Shown here: piece by piece, positions 17,101 to 26,095 of the stretch
Position numbering within the stretch: position 1 is the stretch's first letter
Layout: each line of letters opens with the position of its first letter
Assembly: GCF_003367705.1 (NCBI RefSeq)
Contig: NZ_CP031425.1
Span: 2,852,001-2,916,000 of the forward strand
Reading direction: 5' to 3'
DNA from: Microbacterium foliorum
GTDB lineage: Bacteria; Actinomycetota; Actinomycetes; Actinomycetales; Microbacteriaceae
DNA length: 64,000 nt
Notes under the pieces: model-generated
Databases searched by the model: none
What the model was told of the DNA's origin: nothing
What the model saw: the letters and a program-made list of their open reading frames with translations, nothing else
Translations under genes and position numbers: made by a program

Positions 17101-18817
17101 CGACCCCGAGACCGGATCGGCGGCGGAGCATCTCGACGCACTCGTCTCGGCACGACGGGCGATCCCGGTCACCGTCGCCGGCACCACGAGAATCGCCGCG
17201 ATCGAAGACGCCGGGCGGCTGCGCGACGCACTCGGCGCCGCACTGCCGACGGGGATACCCGTCGCCTTCCTCGAGCCGCTCGCAGATCCGCTCGGCGACC
17301 TCGTCGCACGCTACGCACGCACCCACGGCCCGTTCACGACGACCGCGATCGCGACCAGGTTCGGTCTGGGCGCGGCTGTCGCGCGGCACACGCTGCAGCG
17401 CCTCGAGCACTCCGGCAGACTCACGAGCGGCTTCTTCCTGCCCGACCCTTCGGCGGGCTCGGGGAGCGGTTCGGGGGACGACACAGAGTGGTGCGACAGC
17501 GAGGTGCTGCGCCGCCTGCGGATGCGCTCGCTCGCCGCCATCCGCGGCAGCGTCGAACCGGTGTCACCGGAGGCGTTCGCGCGGTTCCTCCCCGACTGGC
17601 AGCACCTCGGCCGCCCTCTCGAGGGGGTCGACGGGGTGCTCGCCGTGATCGAGCAGTTCGCGGGGGTGCCGATCCCGGCGAGCGCCTGGGAGTCGCTCGT
17701 GCTGCCCTCCCGGGTGCGCGACTACTCCCCTGCTCTGCTCGATGAGCTCACCGCGGCGGGCGAGGTCATCTGGTCGGGACACGGCACGCTTCCCGGTCGC
17801 GACGGCTGGGTGTCGCTGCATCCTGCAGATCTGGCGCCCTTCACGCTGCCCGAGCCCGATGACGAGCTCGCCGCCGACTCCCTCGAGGCGCGGGTGCTCG
17901 ACGCTCTCGGCGCCGGCGGCGCCTACTTCGCGGGCCAGCTCAGAGACATGGTCGCCGCCGACAACGAGCAGTCGGTGCTCGAGGCGCTGTGGAACCTGAC
18001 GTGGTCCGGCCGGGTCACCAACGACACCTTCGCCCCGATCCGCTCGCTGCTGGCCGGCGGCTCGCAGGCCCACCGCGTCACCCGACGCGCGCCGCGCACC
18101 CGCACCTACCGGGGGATGTCGCTGACGCGCAGCACGACACCACGCCCCAGCTCCGTCGGCGGGCGATGGTCGCTGCTGCCCACGGTCGAGACGGATGCGG
18201 CGCGCAGGGCGACCGTGATCGCCGGGCTGCTGCTCGACCGCTACGGCGTCGTCACCCGCGGAGCCGTGCAGGCCGAGGGCGTGCCCGGGGGGTTCGCCCA
18301 GACCTATCGCGTGCTCGCCGGGTTCGAGGAGGCGGGGCACTGCCGTCGCGGGTACGTGATCGAGAAGCTGGGTGCGGCGCAGTTCGCCGCCTCCGCGACC
18401 GTCGACCGCCTGCGCACCTTCGCCGGTCTCGCCGATCCGCCACCGCGCACCGCGGTGACGCTGGCGGCCACCGACCCGGCGAACCCCTACGGTGCCGCGC
18501 TCGGGTGGCCGAAGCGCGACGAGGTGTCGCATCGACCCGGGCGCAAGGCCGGCGGCCTGGTCGTGCTCGTCGACGGCTCGCTCGTGCTCTACCTCGAACG
18601 GGGCGGTCGCACCGTGCTGTGCTTCACCGACGACACCGACGTGCTGCGGGCAGCGGCCGCAGATCTGTCCGCGACCGCCCGGGCACGCCGTCTCGACACC
18701 CTCACGGTCGAGAAGGTGAACGGCGACGGCGTATACGGCACCGACCTCGCGGTCTCCCTGCAGGAGGCGGGTTTCGTGGCGACCCCCCGCGGCTACACAC
18801 TGCGCAAGGCGATCTGA
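14111..18817 (+). CDS. lhr: Lhr-family ATP-dependent helicase
   Basis: A 1568-residue superfamily-2 helicase with the full Lhr architecture. Walker A APTGSGKT is at residues 44-51, DEVH at 210-213 and SATVRP further on. Domain 2 carries the RVGRAGHQ motif. The Lhr-specific winged-helix and C-terminal regions follow. Family members translocate 3'-5' and unwind RNA:DNA and branched DNA in repair. Between motifs I and Ia, residues about 70-116 are a low-complexity Thr/Val/Pro/Ala/Lys insert made of repeats (TVTTP; AATTKDATTK) encoded by tandem DNA repeats at about 14320-14455. It is followed by EI24 and Nei genes. Confidence 0.93.
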   Translation: MSDVLDRFTPATQDWFRGAFPAPTPAQAGAWTAISARKHALVVAPTGSGKTLSAFLWAIDSVFRERGAGAPATVTTPTVTTPTVTTAVTRKDSTAKAATTKDATTKAATAKDGTSRTRILYISPLKALGVDVERNLRSPLIGIGQSARRLGLAAPAVTVGVRSGDTTSSDRRKLVSDPPDILITTPESLYLMLTSRAGETLRDVHTVIIDEVHAVAATKRGAHLAVSLERLDALRRSHGHEEPAQRIGLSATVRPIDEVARFLGGAAPVEIVAPPASKTFELGVVVPMDDMTNPPPPPGAPKGAADGGDAEYTEVTGSVWPHVEEAIVDRILQNKSTIVFSNSRRLAERLTGRLNEIYSERIGVALPDATVPAAMMAQAGATAGADPVLAKAHHGSVSKEQRAQVEEELKSGVLRCVVATSSLELGIDMGAVDLVIQVEAPPSAASGLQRVGRAGHQVGEISRAALFPKHRGDVLHTAIVTERMLAGKIEAIQVPRNPLDILAQQTVAACALGEISVEEWFETVRRSAPFQSLPRSAYEATLDLLAGRFPSDEFAELRPRLVWDRDAGTLTGRPGAQRIAVTSGGTIPDRGLFGVFVAGESTGARVGELDEEMVYESRVGDVFTLGTTSWRIAEITHDRVNVIPAYGQPGKVPFWHGDGIGRPFELGEALGRFSREVSAATPEKAAQRLIEAGLDEQARMNLMAHLTEQREATGTLPTDRTLTVERGRDEVGDWRVILHSPYGMKVHAPWALAINARIRERLGVEGSAVASDDGIIVRIPDAEAEPPGAELFVFDPDELEQLVTQEVGGSALFASRFRECAARALLMPRMNPNKRTPLWQQRQRSAQLLEVARRHPTFPVILETLREVLQDVYDLPSLRRLAVSIADRRIRLVETQPAQPSPYARDLLFGYVGAFMYEGDSPLAERRAAALSVDPALLGELLGTVELRELLDPEVIAQFEREAQRLDPDRRARGLEGVADLLRMLGPMDAAEIDARLDPETGSAAEHLDALVSARRAIPVTVAGTTRIAAIEDAGRLRDALGAALPTGIPVAFLEPLADPLGDLVARYARTHGPFTTTAIATRFGLGAAVARHTLQRLEHSGRLTSGFFLPDPSAGSGSGSGDDTEWCDSEVLRRLRMRSLAAIRGSVEPVSPEAFARFLPDWQHLGRPLEGVDGVLAVIEQFAGVPIPASAWESLVLPSRVRDYSPALLDELTAAGEVIWSGHGTLPGRDGWVSLHPADLAPFTLPEPDDELAADSLEARVLDALGAGGAYFAGQLRDMVAADNEQSVLEALWNLTWSGRVTNDTFAPIRSLLAGGSQAHRVTRRAPRTRTYRGMSLTRSTTPRPSSVGGRWSLLPTVETDAARRATVIAGLLLDRYGVVTRGAVQAEGVPGGFAQTYRVLAGFEEAGHCRRGYVIEKLGAAQFAASATVDRLRTFAGLADPPPRTAVTLAATDPANPYGAALGWPKRDEVSHRPGRKAGGLVVLVDGSLVLYLERGGRTVLCFTDDTDVLRAAAADLSATARARRLDTLTVEKVNGDGVYGTDLAVSLQEAGFVATPRGYTLRKAI

Positions 18818-18839
18818 CGGGCGCCATGCCGAGTGCTCC

Positions 18840-18845
18840 TAGGCT
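18840..18845 (+). promoter_or_regulatory. Leaderless -10 box TAGGCT
   Basis: TAGGCT is 6 bases before the ATG at 18852 and gives the EI24-nei pair its own promoter downstream of lhr. Confidence 0.6.
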
Positions 18846-18851
18846 GGGTCC

Positions 18852-19604
18852 ATGATCCGCGAATTCGCCGAGGGCGTCCGTCTGCTCCTGCGCGGCTTCG
18901 GCACGTGGCGTCGCCGCCCCGGCCTCATGGCGCTCGGGCTCGTGCCCGGGGTGATCGCCGCGATCGTGCTGCTGGCGGGGCTCGTGCCGCTCGCCCTCTC
19001 GCTGCCTGTCGTGGCCGACGCCCTGACCCCTTTCGCCGACGGGTGGGCGACCGAATGGCGCACCGCGCTGCGCCTCGCGGTCGGCGTGGTCGTCTTCGCC
19101 GCGGCGCTCGCGCTCGCGAGCGCGGTGTTCAGCGCTCTCGCCCTGGCCATCGGAGACCCCTTCTATCAGAGGATCTGGCGCGCGGTCGAGGTCGACCTCG
19201 GTGATCCGCCGCCCGCCGACGGCGGTGGCTTCTGGACGGCGGTCGGGGAGGGCATCCGTCTCGTCCTGCTCGGCATCCTGATCGCGGTCCTGGTGCTGCT
19301 GCTCGGGATCGTGCCGTTGGTCGGCGGGTTCCTGGGGCCGATCTCCGGAGTCGTGCTGTCGGGGCGCATGCTCGCACGCGAGCTCACCGGGCGGGCCTTC
19401 GACGCGCGCGATCTCAGCCCCGCCGACCGCGCGGCCCTGTTCCGCGGAAGCAGGGCGCGGGTGCTGGGGTTCGGCGTCGCGACACAGCTGTGCTTCCTGA
19501 TCCCCGGCGGTGCGGTGGCCGTCATGCCCGCCGCAGTCGCCGGGGCCACCACGCTGGCGCGCACGATGCTGCAGCGCACTCCCCTCGCCACGGTCCCCGG
19601 CTGA
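18852..19604 (+). CDS. EI24 (CysZ-like) membrane protein
   Basis: A 250-residue integral membrane protein of the EI24 family. Hydrophobic helices lie at about residues 25-50, 73-100, 128-155 and 205-235, with the conserved IGDPFYQRIW turn near residues 98-107. EI24 relatives include CysZ sulfate uptake proteins, but no sulfur genes are nearby, so the substrate is unknown. Its TGA overlaps the ATG of the Nei gene by one base (TGATG), so translation is probably coupled. Confidence 0.85.
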   Translation: MIREFAEGVRLLLRGFGTWRRRPGLMALGLVPGVIAAIVLLAGLVPLALSLPVVADALTPFADGWATEWRTALRLAVGVVVFAAALALASAVFSALALAIGDPFYQRIWRAVEVDLGDPPPADGGGFWTAVGEGIRLVLLGILIAVLVLLLGIVPLVGGFLGPISGVVLSGRMLARELTGRAFDARDLSPADRAALFRGSRARVLGFGVATQLCFLIPGGAVAVMPAAVAGATTLARTMLQRTPLATVPG

Positions 19605-20377
19605 TGCCCGAGGGCGATACCGTCTTCCGTGCCGCCAGACGCCTCGACGAGGCCCTGGTCGGCGACGAGGTGACCCGCTTCGATCTGCGGGTCCCCCGCT
19701 TCGCGACCGCAGACCTCACAGGCCAGCCGATCGTCTCGTCGGTGGCGCGCGGCAAGCATCTGCTGCTGCGCATCGGCGACAGCACGCTGCATTCCCATCT
19801 GCGCATGGACGGCGCGTGGCTCGTGTACCGCGCAGGCGAGAGATGGCGGCATCCGGCGTTCAAGGTGCGGGCCGTCGTCGGGACGGCGCGGCACGAGGCC
19901 GTGGGCATCGACCTCGCGGAGATCGAGCTGGTGCCCACGCGCGATGAGGAGGAGCTGGTCGGATACCTCGGCCCCGATCCGCTCGGCTCGGACTGGGATG
20001 CCGCCGAGGCGGTCCGCCGGGTCGCGGCCGACGCCCGCAGCATCCATGTGGCCCTGCTCGATCAGCGCAACGTCGCGGGCTTCGGCAATGAGTATGCGGC
20101 GGAACTCCTGTTCCTGAGAGGAATCCTGCCCACCGCTCCCGCGCCGGAGGTCGATGTCGCCGCACTGATCGAGCTCGGCGTGCGCACGATCCGCGTGAAC
20201 CGGGATCGACGGCACCGGACGTTCACGGGCGTCGACCGACCGGGGCAGGGCACCTGGGTCTACGGCAGGGCCGGACGCCCCTGTCGCCGCTGCGGAACAC
20301 TCATCAGACGCGGCGAGCAGGGCGCCGATCCGACCCGCGAGCGCATCACCTTCTGGTGTCCGAACTGTCAGAGATGA
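19604..20377 (+). CDS. nei: Fpg/Nei family DNA glycosylase (endonuclease VIII-like)
   Basis: A 257-residue base-excision repair enzyme that removes oxidised pyrimidines or purines and cuts the abasic site. After Met removal, the N-terminal Pro2-Glu3 (MPEGDTVFR) is the catalytic pair, typical of the Nei branch. A conserved basic/His patch (LHSHLRMDGAW) lies near residues 60-72. A helix-two-turn-helix includes DQRNVAGFGNEYA. The C-terminal zinc finger has Cys pairs in CRRCG and CPNC. The ATG overlaps the EI24 stop; earlier starts would lie inside that gene. Confidence 0.92.
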   Translation: MPEGDTVFRAARRLDEALVGDEVTRFDLRVPRFATADLTGQPIVSSVARGKHLLLRIGDSTLHSHLRMDGAWLVYRAGERWRHPAFKVRAVVGTARHEAVGIDLAEIELVPTRDEEELVGYLGPDPLGSDWDAAEAVRRVAADARSIHVALLDQRNVAGFGNEYAAELLFLRGILPTAPAPEVDVAALIELGVRTIRVNRDRRHRTFTGVDRPGQGTWVYGRAGRPCRRCGTLIRRGEQGADPTRERITFWCPNCQR

Positions 20378-20428
20378 CCCGCATCCATTCTCGGGAATGA
20401 ACCGGACCCACCCGTGGTTATTGATATA

Positions 20429-20444
20429 TCCGGAGAACTCCGGA
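20429..20444 (+). promoter_or_regulatory. Promoter-proximal inverted repeat before the hexapeptide-repeat gene
   Basis: TCCGGA-GAAC-TCCGGA follows an AT-rich GATATATC, which is a plausible -10 element. The repeat sits between promoter and Shine-Dalgarno sequence, so it may be an operator or a 5' hairpin. Confidence 0.35.
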
Positions 20445-20459
20445 ACACGGGGAGGAATC

Positions 20460-20867
20460 GTGGGAAAGAACTACGTCGACATCGAGAACGACCAGGGAGC
20501 CACGCTGCGCTACCGCAAGCACGCGAACGGTCGAGGTCTCGTCGCACACGGCGCGAAGGTCCATCCGAAGGCTCACATCGAGGCGGGCGCGTACATCGAG
20601 CCCGGCGCACGCATCGGCGCCGGTGCCACCGTCGCCCGAGGCGCCTGGATCGAACCGGATGCCGTGATCGGCGAGGGTGCGCACGTCGACGCGCACGCAC
20701 ACATCGGCCAGGGTGCCGCCGTCGGCGACGGCGCGCACATCGGCGTCCGCACCGAGGTCGGGGCGGGTGCGCGGATCGTACGCGGCGCACGCATCGGCGA
20801 CGACGAGACGGTCGCCGCAGGCCTCACCGTCGCCACGGACCCGAAGGGCCTGTGGCTCGCCGCCTGA
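20460..20867 (+). CDS. Left-handed beta-helix (hexapeptide repeat) protein
   Basis: A 135-residue protein almost entirely built of bacterial transferase hexapeptide repeats from about residue 30 to 120 (GAKVHP, GAYIEP, GARIGA, GATVAR and so on), predicting a left-handed beta-helix. It lacks an obvious acyltransferase His or CoA-binding tail, so it may be a trimeric scaffold or a carbonic-anhydrase-like form. GGGGAGG just before the GTG at 20460 fixes the start. It is monocistronic; function unknown. Confidence 0.75.
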   Translation: MGKNYVDIENDQGATLRYRKHANGRGLVAHGAKVHPKAHIEAGAYIEPGARIGAGATVARGAWIEPDAVIGEGAHVDAHAHIGQGAAVGDGAHIGVRTEVGAGARIVRGARIGDDETVAAGLTVATDPKGLWLAA

Positions 20868-20910
20868 GACCGGCCGTCCGTCCGCCGATCGGGCGGGTAC
20901 CCTGAATCAC

Positions 20911-21651
20911 ATGGCGACACAGGGACGGCGACCGGCGGGGCGCGCCGGCAAGGGTTCTCCCGTGCGCCGCAACAGAGCAGCGCCCGCCCAACGGTTCCCG
21001 CCGCCCAAGCCGCCGAAGAAGACCGCGAAGGTCGTGTTCGACCGGCCGACCGACGCTCCGGAAGAGCCGCGTTCCTTCCGCCTCGGAGTGATCCCCGGTG
21101 CCACGCCCGGCAAATGGATCGACGCGTGGAAGCAGCGGATGCCGAATGTGCCGCTCGAGCTCGTGCCGATCGACGTCGCCGATCAGCGCTCCGCTCTCGA
21201 CGATGTCGACGCGGCTCTGGTCCGTCTGCCACTGACCGATGACGCGATACACGTGATCGCCCTCTACGACGAGACCCCCGTGGTGATCGCATCCCGCGAA
21301 TCGCATCTTCTCGCCGCCGACGAGCTGACCATCGCCGACCTCGCCGGCGAGATCGTGATCACGCTCTCGGACGATCCGCTCGGCCCCGTCGAGATCCCCG
21401 GAGCGCTCGCGCCCCGCTTCGCCGCGATGCCCGTGGCCGACGCCGTGGCGACCGCTGCCGCGGGAACCGGCATCCTGATCGTGCCGCTCTCGTTGGCGCG
21501 TCTGCACCGGCGCAAGGACGCCGACCATCGCCCGCTGGCCGACGGGCCTCTCTCGACAGTGGCGCTCGCCTGGCGGCGCGAGCACACCACGGCCGATGTC
21601 GACACGTTCGTGGGGATCGTGCGCGGACGGACCTCCAACTCCTCGCGCTGA
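20911..21651 (+). CDS. LysR-type substrate-binding domain protein lacking a DNA-binding domain
   Basis: A 246-residue protein. Residues 1-50 are basic and disordered (many Arg, Lys, Pro); from about residue 55 (SFRLGVIPGATPGKWIDAW) it has the type 2 periplasmic-binding fold of LysR effector domains, including DVADQRSALDDVDAALVRLP and TVALAWRREHTTADVDTFV. No helix-turn-helix or signal peptide is present, so it is not a standard LysR regulator; it may bind a small ligand in the cytosol. A TACCCT box lies 7 bases before the ATG at 20911, which argues against the longer upstream frame. Confidence 0.75.
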   Translation: MATQGRRPAGRAGKGSPVRRNRAAPAQRFPPPKPPKKTAKVVFDRPTDAPEEPRSFRLGVIPGATPGKWIDAWKQRMPNVPLELVPIDVADQRSALDDVDAALVRLPLTDDAIHVIALYDETPVVIASRESHLLAADELTIADLAGEIVITLSDDPLGPVEIPGALAPRFAAMPVADAVATAAAGTGILIVPLSLARLHRRKDADHRPLADGPLSTVALAWRREHTTADVDTFVGIVRGRTSNSSR

Positions 21652-21718
21652 CCTCCGCCCGCCCCGTACCCGCCCCGTGCCCGGTCGACTCGAGACGAAG
21701 ACCCCTCCGCCTCGTCGT

Positions 21719-21724
21719 TAGACT
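21719..21724 (+). promoter_or_regulatory. Leaderless -10 box TAGACT
   Basis: TAGACT lies 6 bases before GTG 21731 (3 bases before GTG 21728), favouring the second GTG as the start. Confidence 0.55.
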
Positions 21725-21730
21725 CTCGTG

Positions 21731-22447
21731 GTGGTCTCGCTTCTCTACGTCTGTGTGCGCCCCGAGCTCGGGGCGGCCGACGCCGAGCACGCCTCGTTCC
21801 GTCGGGCGCTCGACGTCGACGTCGTCGACCGCCTCGATCTGCTCACCGAACGGCTCGATCCGGCTCGCCTCGCCCGGTACAGCGGCGTCGTGGTGGGGGG
21901 CTCGCCCTTCAACGTGAGCGACGCCGAGAAGTCGACGGTGCAGCTGAGGGTCGAGGCCGATCTCGCACAGATCGCCCGGCGCGCCATCGATCAGCAGATC
22001 GCCGCGTTCTTCACCTGCTTCAGCATCGGGGTCGTCACTCGGATGCTCGGTGGCGAGGTCGGCTCCGCCACCCCCGAATCGGCGAGCGCCACGGTGATCT
22101 CGACGACCGACGAGGGCGCCGCCGACCCGGTCTTCGGCCCGAGCGCCCCCTCGCTGACCGTGTTCACCGCGCACAAGGAGAGCGCGGTGCGCCTGCCCGA
22201 GGGCGCCGTGCTGCTCGCGACGAACGAGGCGTGCCCCGTGCAGGCCTACCGGGTCGGCTCGCATCTCTACGCGGCGCAGTTCCACCCCGAGCCCACGCCC
22301 CGCGACTTCGCCGATCGCATGACGTTCTATCGCACCACGGGCTACTTCGCCCCCGAGGAGTTCGACATCGTCCAGAGGCAGGTGCTGTCGGCCTCGGTGA
22401 CGGAGGGGGCGGCCCTGCTCCGCCGCTTCGCCGAGACCTTCGGCTGA
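21731..22447 (+). CDS. Class I glutamine amidotransferase-like protein
   Basis: A 238-residue protein with the class I GATase fold. The nucleophile Cys is in FFTCFSIG rather than the usual GxCxG, and the His-Glu pair is in FHPEP near the C-terminus. It resembles stand-alone GMP-synthase-like GATases that move ammonia or cleave gamma-glutamyl bonds; the substrate is unknown. The nucleophile elbow is atypical (TCFSIG), so activity should not be assumed. It is leaderless and convergent with the next gene. Confidence 0.75.
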   Translation: MVSLLYVCVRPELGAADAEHASFRRALDVDVVDRLDLLTERLDPARLARYSGVVVGGSPFNVSDAEKSTVQLRVEADLAQIARRAIDQQIAAFFTCFSIGVVTRMLGGEVGSATPESASATVISTTDEGAADPVFGPSAPSLTVFTAHKESAVRLPEGAVLLATNEACPVQAYRVGSHLYAAQFHPEPTPRDFADRMTFYRTTGYFAPEEFDIVQRQVLSASVTEGAALLRRFAETFG

Positions 22448-22450
22448 CCC

Positions 22451-22921
22451 TCAGCCCTGCAGCAGAGCGATCCGCTCGCGCAGATATGCCTCCAACGGCA
22501 TCCATCCGCCGGCGGTGCTCCACCGCACCGAGGCCACCCCGTCGATCGTCGAGAGCGGACCGGAGGCGCCCCCGGCGTCCACAGCGTCGACATCGATCAC
22601 CGTCCAGCCGACATGAGCGACCGCTCCTTCGTCGAATCCGCCCCGCAGCGCCAGAGCCCGCCGTTCCGCGCGATCCCGGGCGGACTCGGCGGTGTATCCC
22701 CGGCGTCCGGGATCGGCTGCCCGCAGCACCTCCGCCGTCGCGAGGGCGTGGGTGTCGGTGAGCAGCAGCACTCCGAGGTGCCAGGCGTCTCCGACGCGGA
22801 CGATGCGCCTGCCGCGCCAGCGGGAGTCGCGCTCCTCACCCAGCCCCTCCTTCGGCACTCCGGCGAGCGCGCCCCGCGCCTGCGAGAGCAGCTGCGACGC
22901 CGACGTCCGTGACTCGTGCAT
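22451..22921 (-). CDS. Hypothetical protein
   Basis: A 156-residue soluble protein with no motif that I recognise. The centre has WRGRRIVRVGDAWHLGVLLLTDTHALATAEVL-type strand-helix sequence; the C-terminal half has VRWSTAGGWMPLEAYLRERI. Similar proteins occur in Microbacteriaceae and are sometimes labelled glutaminase, but I see no glutaminase serine motif. TACCCT lies 6 bases before the ATG at 22921, and the intervening GGAGGG could also serve as a very close ribosome site. It is divergent from purU. Confidence 0.7.
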   Translation of the reverse strand: MHESRTSASQLLSQARGALAGVPKEGLGEERDSRWRGRRIVRVGDAWHLGVLLLTDTHALATAEVLRAADPGRRGYTAESARDRAERRALALRGGFDEGAVAHVGWTVIDVDAVDAGGASGPLSTIDGVASVRWSTAGGWMPLEAYLRERIALLQG

Positions 22922-22998
22922 CCCTCCAGGGTAGGGGCGCGATTCGCCCGGTGGTCGCATCCACGGCAGAATCGATGCACACCCCTCGAGGAGCCCCC

Positions 22999-23850
<852 letters not shown>

Positions 23851-23889
23851 CCGGCCGGTCGGGCGCACCTCCGGCAGGTCGACTGCTGT

Positions 23890-24936
23890 TCATGCCCCGC
23901 GCGGCACTCCGGCGAGCAGCTCGGCGAAGGCCTCTGCGGCGGTCGGGTAGTCGGCGAGCGGAGCGCCCTGTCCCATCCACAGCGACTGCAGCTCGCCCAG
24001 GCCCTGCTCCCCCGCGGCGGTGCGGAACCGCCCGGTGAGCCAGTTCTGCATCGGAAAGGGGGCGATCGTCCCACTCGCCTCGATGGCGCGGACGACGCGG
24101 TTGCGGGCACCCCGGGCGAGGCGCCCGCTCATGGCCCGGGTGAGCACGGTCTCGTCGGCGGACGTGGAGCGGATGGCTTGGCGATGCGCGTCGTTCACCG
24201 CCGATTCCGCGGTGGCGAGGAATGCCGTCCCCACCTGCACCGCAGACGCGCCGAGGGCGAACGCCGCCGCCACGCCCCGCCGATCGGAGATGCCTCCCGC
24301 GGCGATCACCGGCACGTCGACGGCGTCGACCACCTGCGGCACCAGCGCCAGCACGCCCACGAGCGAGTCCTCGGCCCGGCGCAGGAACGACACGCGGTGG
24401 CCGCCCGCTTCGAGCCCGGTCGCGACGACGGCGTCGACACCGGAGCCGGCGAGCGCCACGGCCTCGGCGACCGTCGTCGCCGCTCCCACGACACGGATGC
24501 CGCGGCCGTGCGCCTCGGCCACGACCGCGTCGGACGGCACGCCGAAGACCACGCTGAGCACGGCGGGCGCGGCCTCCCAGATCGCATCCAGCTGTTCTTC
24601 GAGGGCGGGAAGGTAGGCCTGGGGGCGGGCGGGGACATCGAGCCCGACGGCCTCGTAGAACGGCTCGAGCGCCTGCGCGAAGACGGTGTGCTGCGGGCCG
24701 GGTGCGACCTCGTCGCCGGTGGGCAGCCAGATGTTCAGCGCGAACGGCCGGGCTGTCGCCGCGCGCAGGTCGTCGACGGTCGAGCGGATGCGGTCGGCGC
24801 TGTAGCCGTAAAGACCGAAGCCGCCGAGACCGCCGGCTTCGCTCACCGCCGCAGTCAGCGCCACCGACGAGAGTCCGCCGAACGGACCGAGGAGGATCGG
24901 GTGCTCGATGCCGAGCAGTTCACGAAGATCAGCCAT
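23890..24936 (-). CDS. Nitronate monooxygenase-family FMN enzyme
   Basis: A 348-residue TIM-barrel FMN oxidoreductase of the nitronate monooxygenase/enoyl reductase II-like family. The N-terminal ELLGIEHPILLGPFGG is the family opening. The phosphate-binding segment VPVIAAGGISDRRGVAAAFALGASAVQVGTAFL follows mid-protein. Detoxification of alkyl nitronates by oxidation is the usual inferred role. TAGCCT lies 6 bases before the ATG (leaderless). It is convergent with purU and divergent from DUF6412-YidC. Confidence 0.85.
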   Translation of the reverse strand: MADLRELLGIEHPILLGPFGGLSSVALTAAVSEAGGLGGFGLYGYSADRIRSTVDDLRAATARPFALNIWLPTGDEVAPGPQHTVFAQALEPFYEAVGLDVPARPQAYLPALEEQLDAIWEAAPAVLSVVFGVPSDAVVAEAHGRGIRVVGAATTVAEAVALAGSGVDAVVATGLEAGGHRVSFLRRAEDSLVGVLALVPQVVDAVDVPVIAAGGISDRRGVAAAFALGASAVQVGTAFLATAESAVNDAHRQAIRSTSADETVLTRAMSGRLARGARNRVVRAIEASGTIAPFPMQNWLTGRFRTAAGEQGLGELQSLWMGQGAPLADYPTAAEAFAELLAGVPRGA

Positions 24937-24985
24937 GCCACGAGGCTATCCGCCGCGATGCTACGCTCGCCTTCAGGAGGCGCGC

Positions 24986-25258
24986 ATGAGCGAGTGGTTC
25001 GGGCAGATGCTCGGCGTCGTCGCGGCCGCCCTCGGGATCGTCGCGGTGCCGGATGCGGCCGCCCTCGGTCTCGCCATCGCCCTGGTCGCCCTCGCGACGC
25101 TGACGATCGTCGTCGCGCTGAGCCTGGCGCCCCCTTCCGCGAGCAGTGCGCCGCATCCGCTCAGGGCGATCGACGTCTCCGCGATGCTCGCCCAGAGCGA
25201 TCCTGATGCCGCCGGTCATCCGCGCCCTCGTGCGCCGGGAGTCGCCGTCGCCGTGTAG
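24986..25258 (+). CDS. DUF6412 small membrane protein
   Basis: A 90-residue protein with two hydrophobic helices (about residues 6-25 and 29-48) and a Pro/His/Arg-rich tail (GHPRPRAPG) characteristic of DUF6412. AGGAGG at 24975-24980 precedes the ATG at 24986, and TACGCT further upstream may be the -10 box. It lies 63 bases upstream of a YidC-like gene on the same strand, an arrangement I recall from other actinobacteria. The partnership suggests a role linked to membrane insertion; no function is established. Confidence 0.75.
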   Translation: MSEWFGQMLGVVAAALGIVAVPDAAALGLAIALVALATLTIVVALSLAPPSASSAPHPLRAIDVSAMLAQSDPDAAGHPRPRAPGVAVAV

Positions 25259-25321
25259 TCCCCCCTCGTGCGGGACTGCGCGGCTGTCGCCGACCCTCCC
25301 ACCACACGAACGGACACCTGC

Positions 25322-26083
25322 ATGGACATCTTCGCCTTCCCTCCACTGACTCTCCTCCTCGACGCCGCCTACGGGGCCCTCGCCGGACTCGCGTCCGCCG
25401 TCGAGCCCTTCGCCGGCGCCTCCGCCGCCGCACTGGCCGTGGTGCTCGTCACCCTGATCGTGCGCGCCCTGCTGATCCCCGTGGGGTTCTCGCAGGCCAG
25501 AGCGGAGCAGACGCGGGCGCGGCTCGCACCACGGCTCCGCGAGCTCCAGCGCCGCCACAAGAAGAACCCGGAGCGTCTGCAGAAGGAGATGCTCGAGCTG
25601 TACCGCTCGGAGAACACGTCGCCCTTCGCGGGCATGCTGCCGGTGCTCGCGCAGGCGCCCGTCGTCGGCATCCTGTACACCCTGTTCCTCCGGCCCGAGA
25701 TCGCCGGGCACCCGAACGACCTGCTCACGCACGACCTGTTCGGAGCGCCGTTGGGCACCAGCCTCGTCTCGGCGGTCTTCGGCGGCAGCGCGTCGCCGAG
25801 CACGCTGGTGGTCTTCGGAGCGCTGATCGTCGTGATGATCGGCGTGGCCGAGATCTCGCGGCGCGTGTTCCGTCCCCTCCCGATGGAGGGCGATTCACCG
25901 CTGAACTCCCCGACGATGATGCGCGTCACCGGGGCACTGCACTATCTGACCGCCGTGTTCGCGGCGTTCGTGCCCCTCGCTGCGGCGCTGTACCTCACCG
26001 TCACCGTCATCTGGACGCTCGTGCAGCGGGTGCTGCTGCGACGCCGATACCCGCTTCCCGTGCCGGCATCGGTCACCGTGTGA
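25322..26083 (+). CDS. yidC: YidC/Oxa1-family membrane protein insertase (paralogue)
   Basis: A 253-residue polytopic membrane protein with the YidC/Oxa1 core: five hydrophobic segments, and a cytoplasmic charged loop after the first core helix (ELQRRHKKNPERLQKEMLELY) leading to FAGMLPVLAQAPVVGILYTLF. The core-helix Arg (RALLIPVGFSQ) needed by insertases is present. It is shorter than the primary YidC and lacks a periplasmic domain, so it is probably a second copy paired with DUF6412. The ATG at 25322 is used because the upstream frame gives a hydrophilic, non-family extension. Confidence 0.85.
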   Translation: MDIFAFPPLTLLLDAAYGALAGLASAVEPFAGASAAALAVVLVTLIVRALLIPVGFSQARAEQTRARLAPRLRELQRRHKKNPERLQKEMLELYRSENTSPFAGMLPVLAQAPVVGILYTLFLRPEIAGHPNDLLTHDLFGAPLGTSLVSAVFGGSASPSTLVVFGALIVVMIGVAEISRRVFRPLPMEGDSPLNSPTMMRVTGALHYLTAVFAAFVPLAAALYLTVTVIWTLVQRVLLRRRYPLPVPASVTV

Positions 26084-26095
26084 GGCGCAGAGCCT

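Noticed and set aside
14597..17410. A 937-codon open frame antisense to lhr
   Set aside because: Mirrors the codon periodicity of lhr; low-complexity Arg/Glu/Leu translation and no promoter or ribosome site.
22451..22921. Glutaminase label for the small hypothetical gene
   Set aside because: No serine-dependent glutaminase or GATase motif is visible, so it is left as hypothetical.
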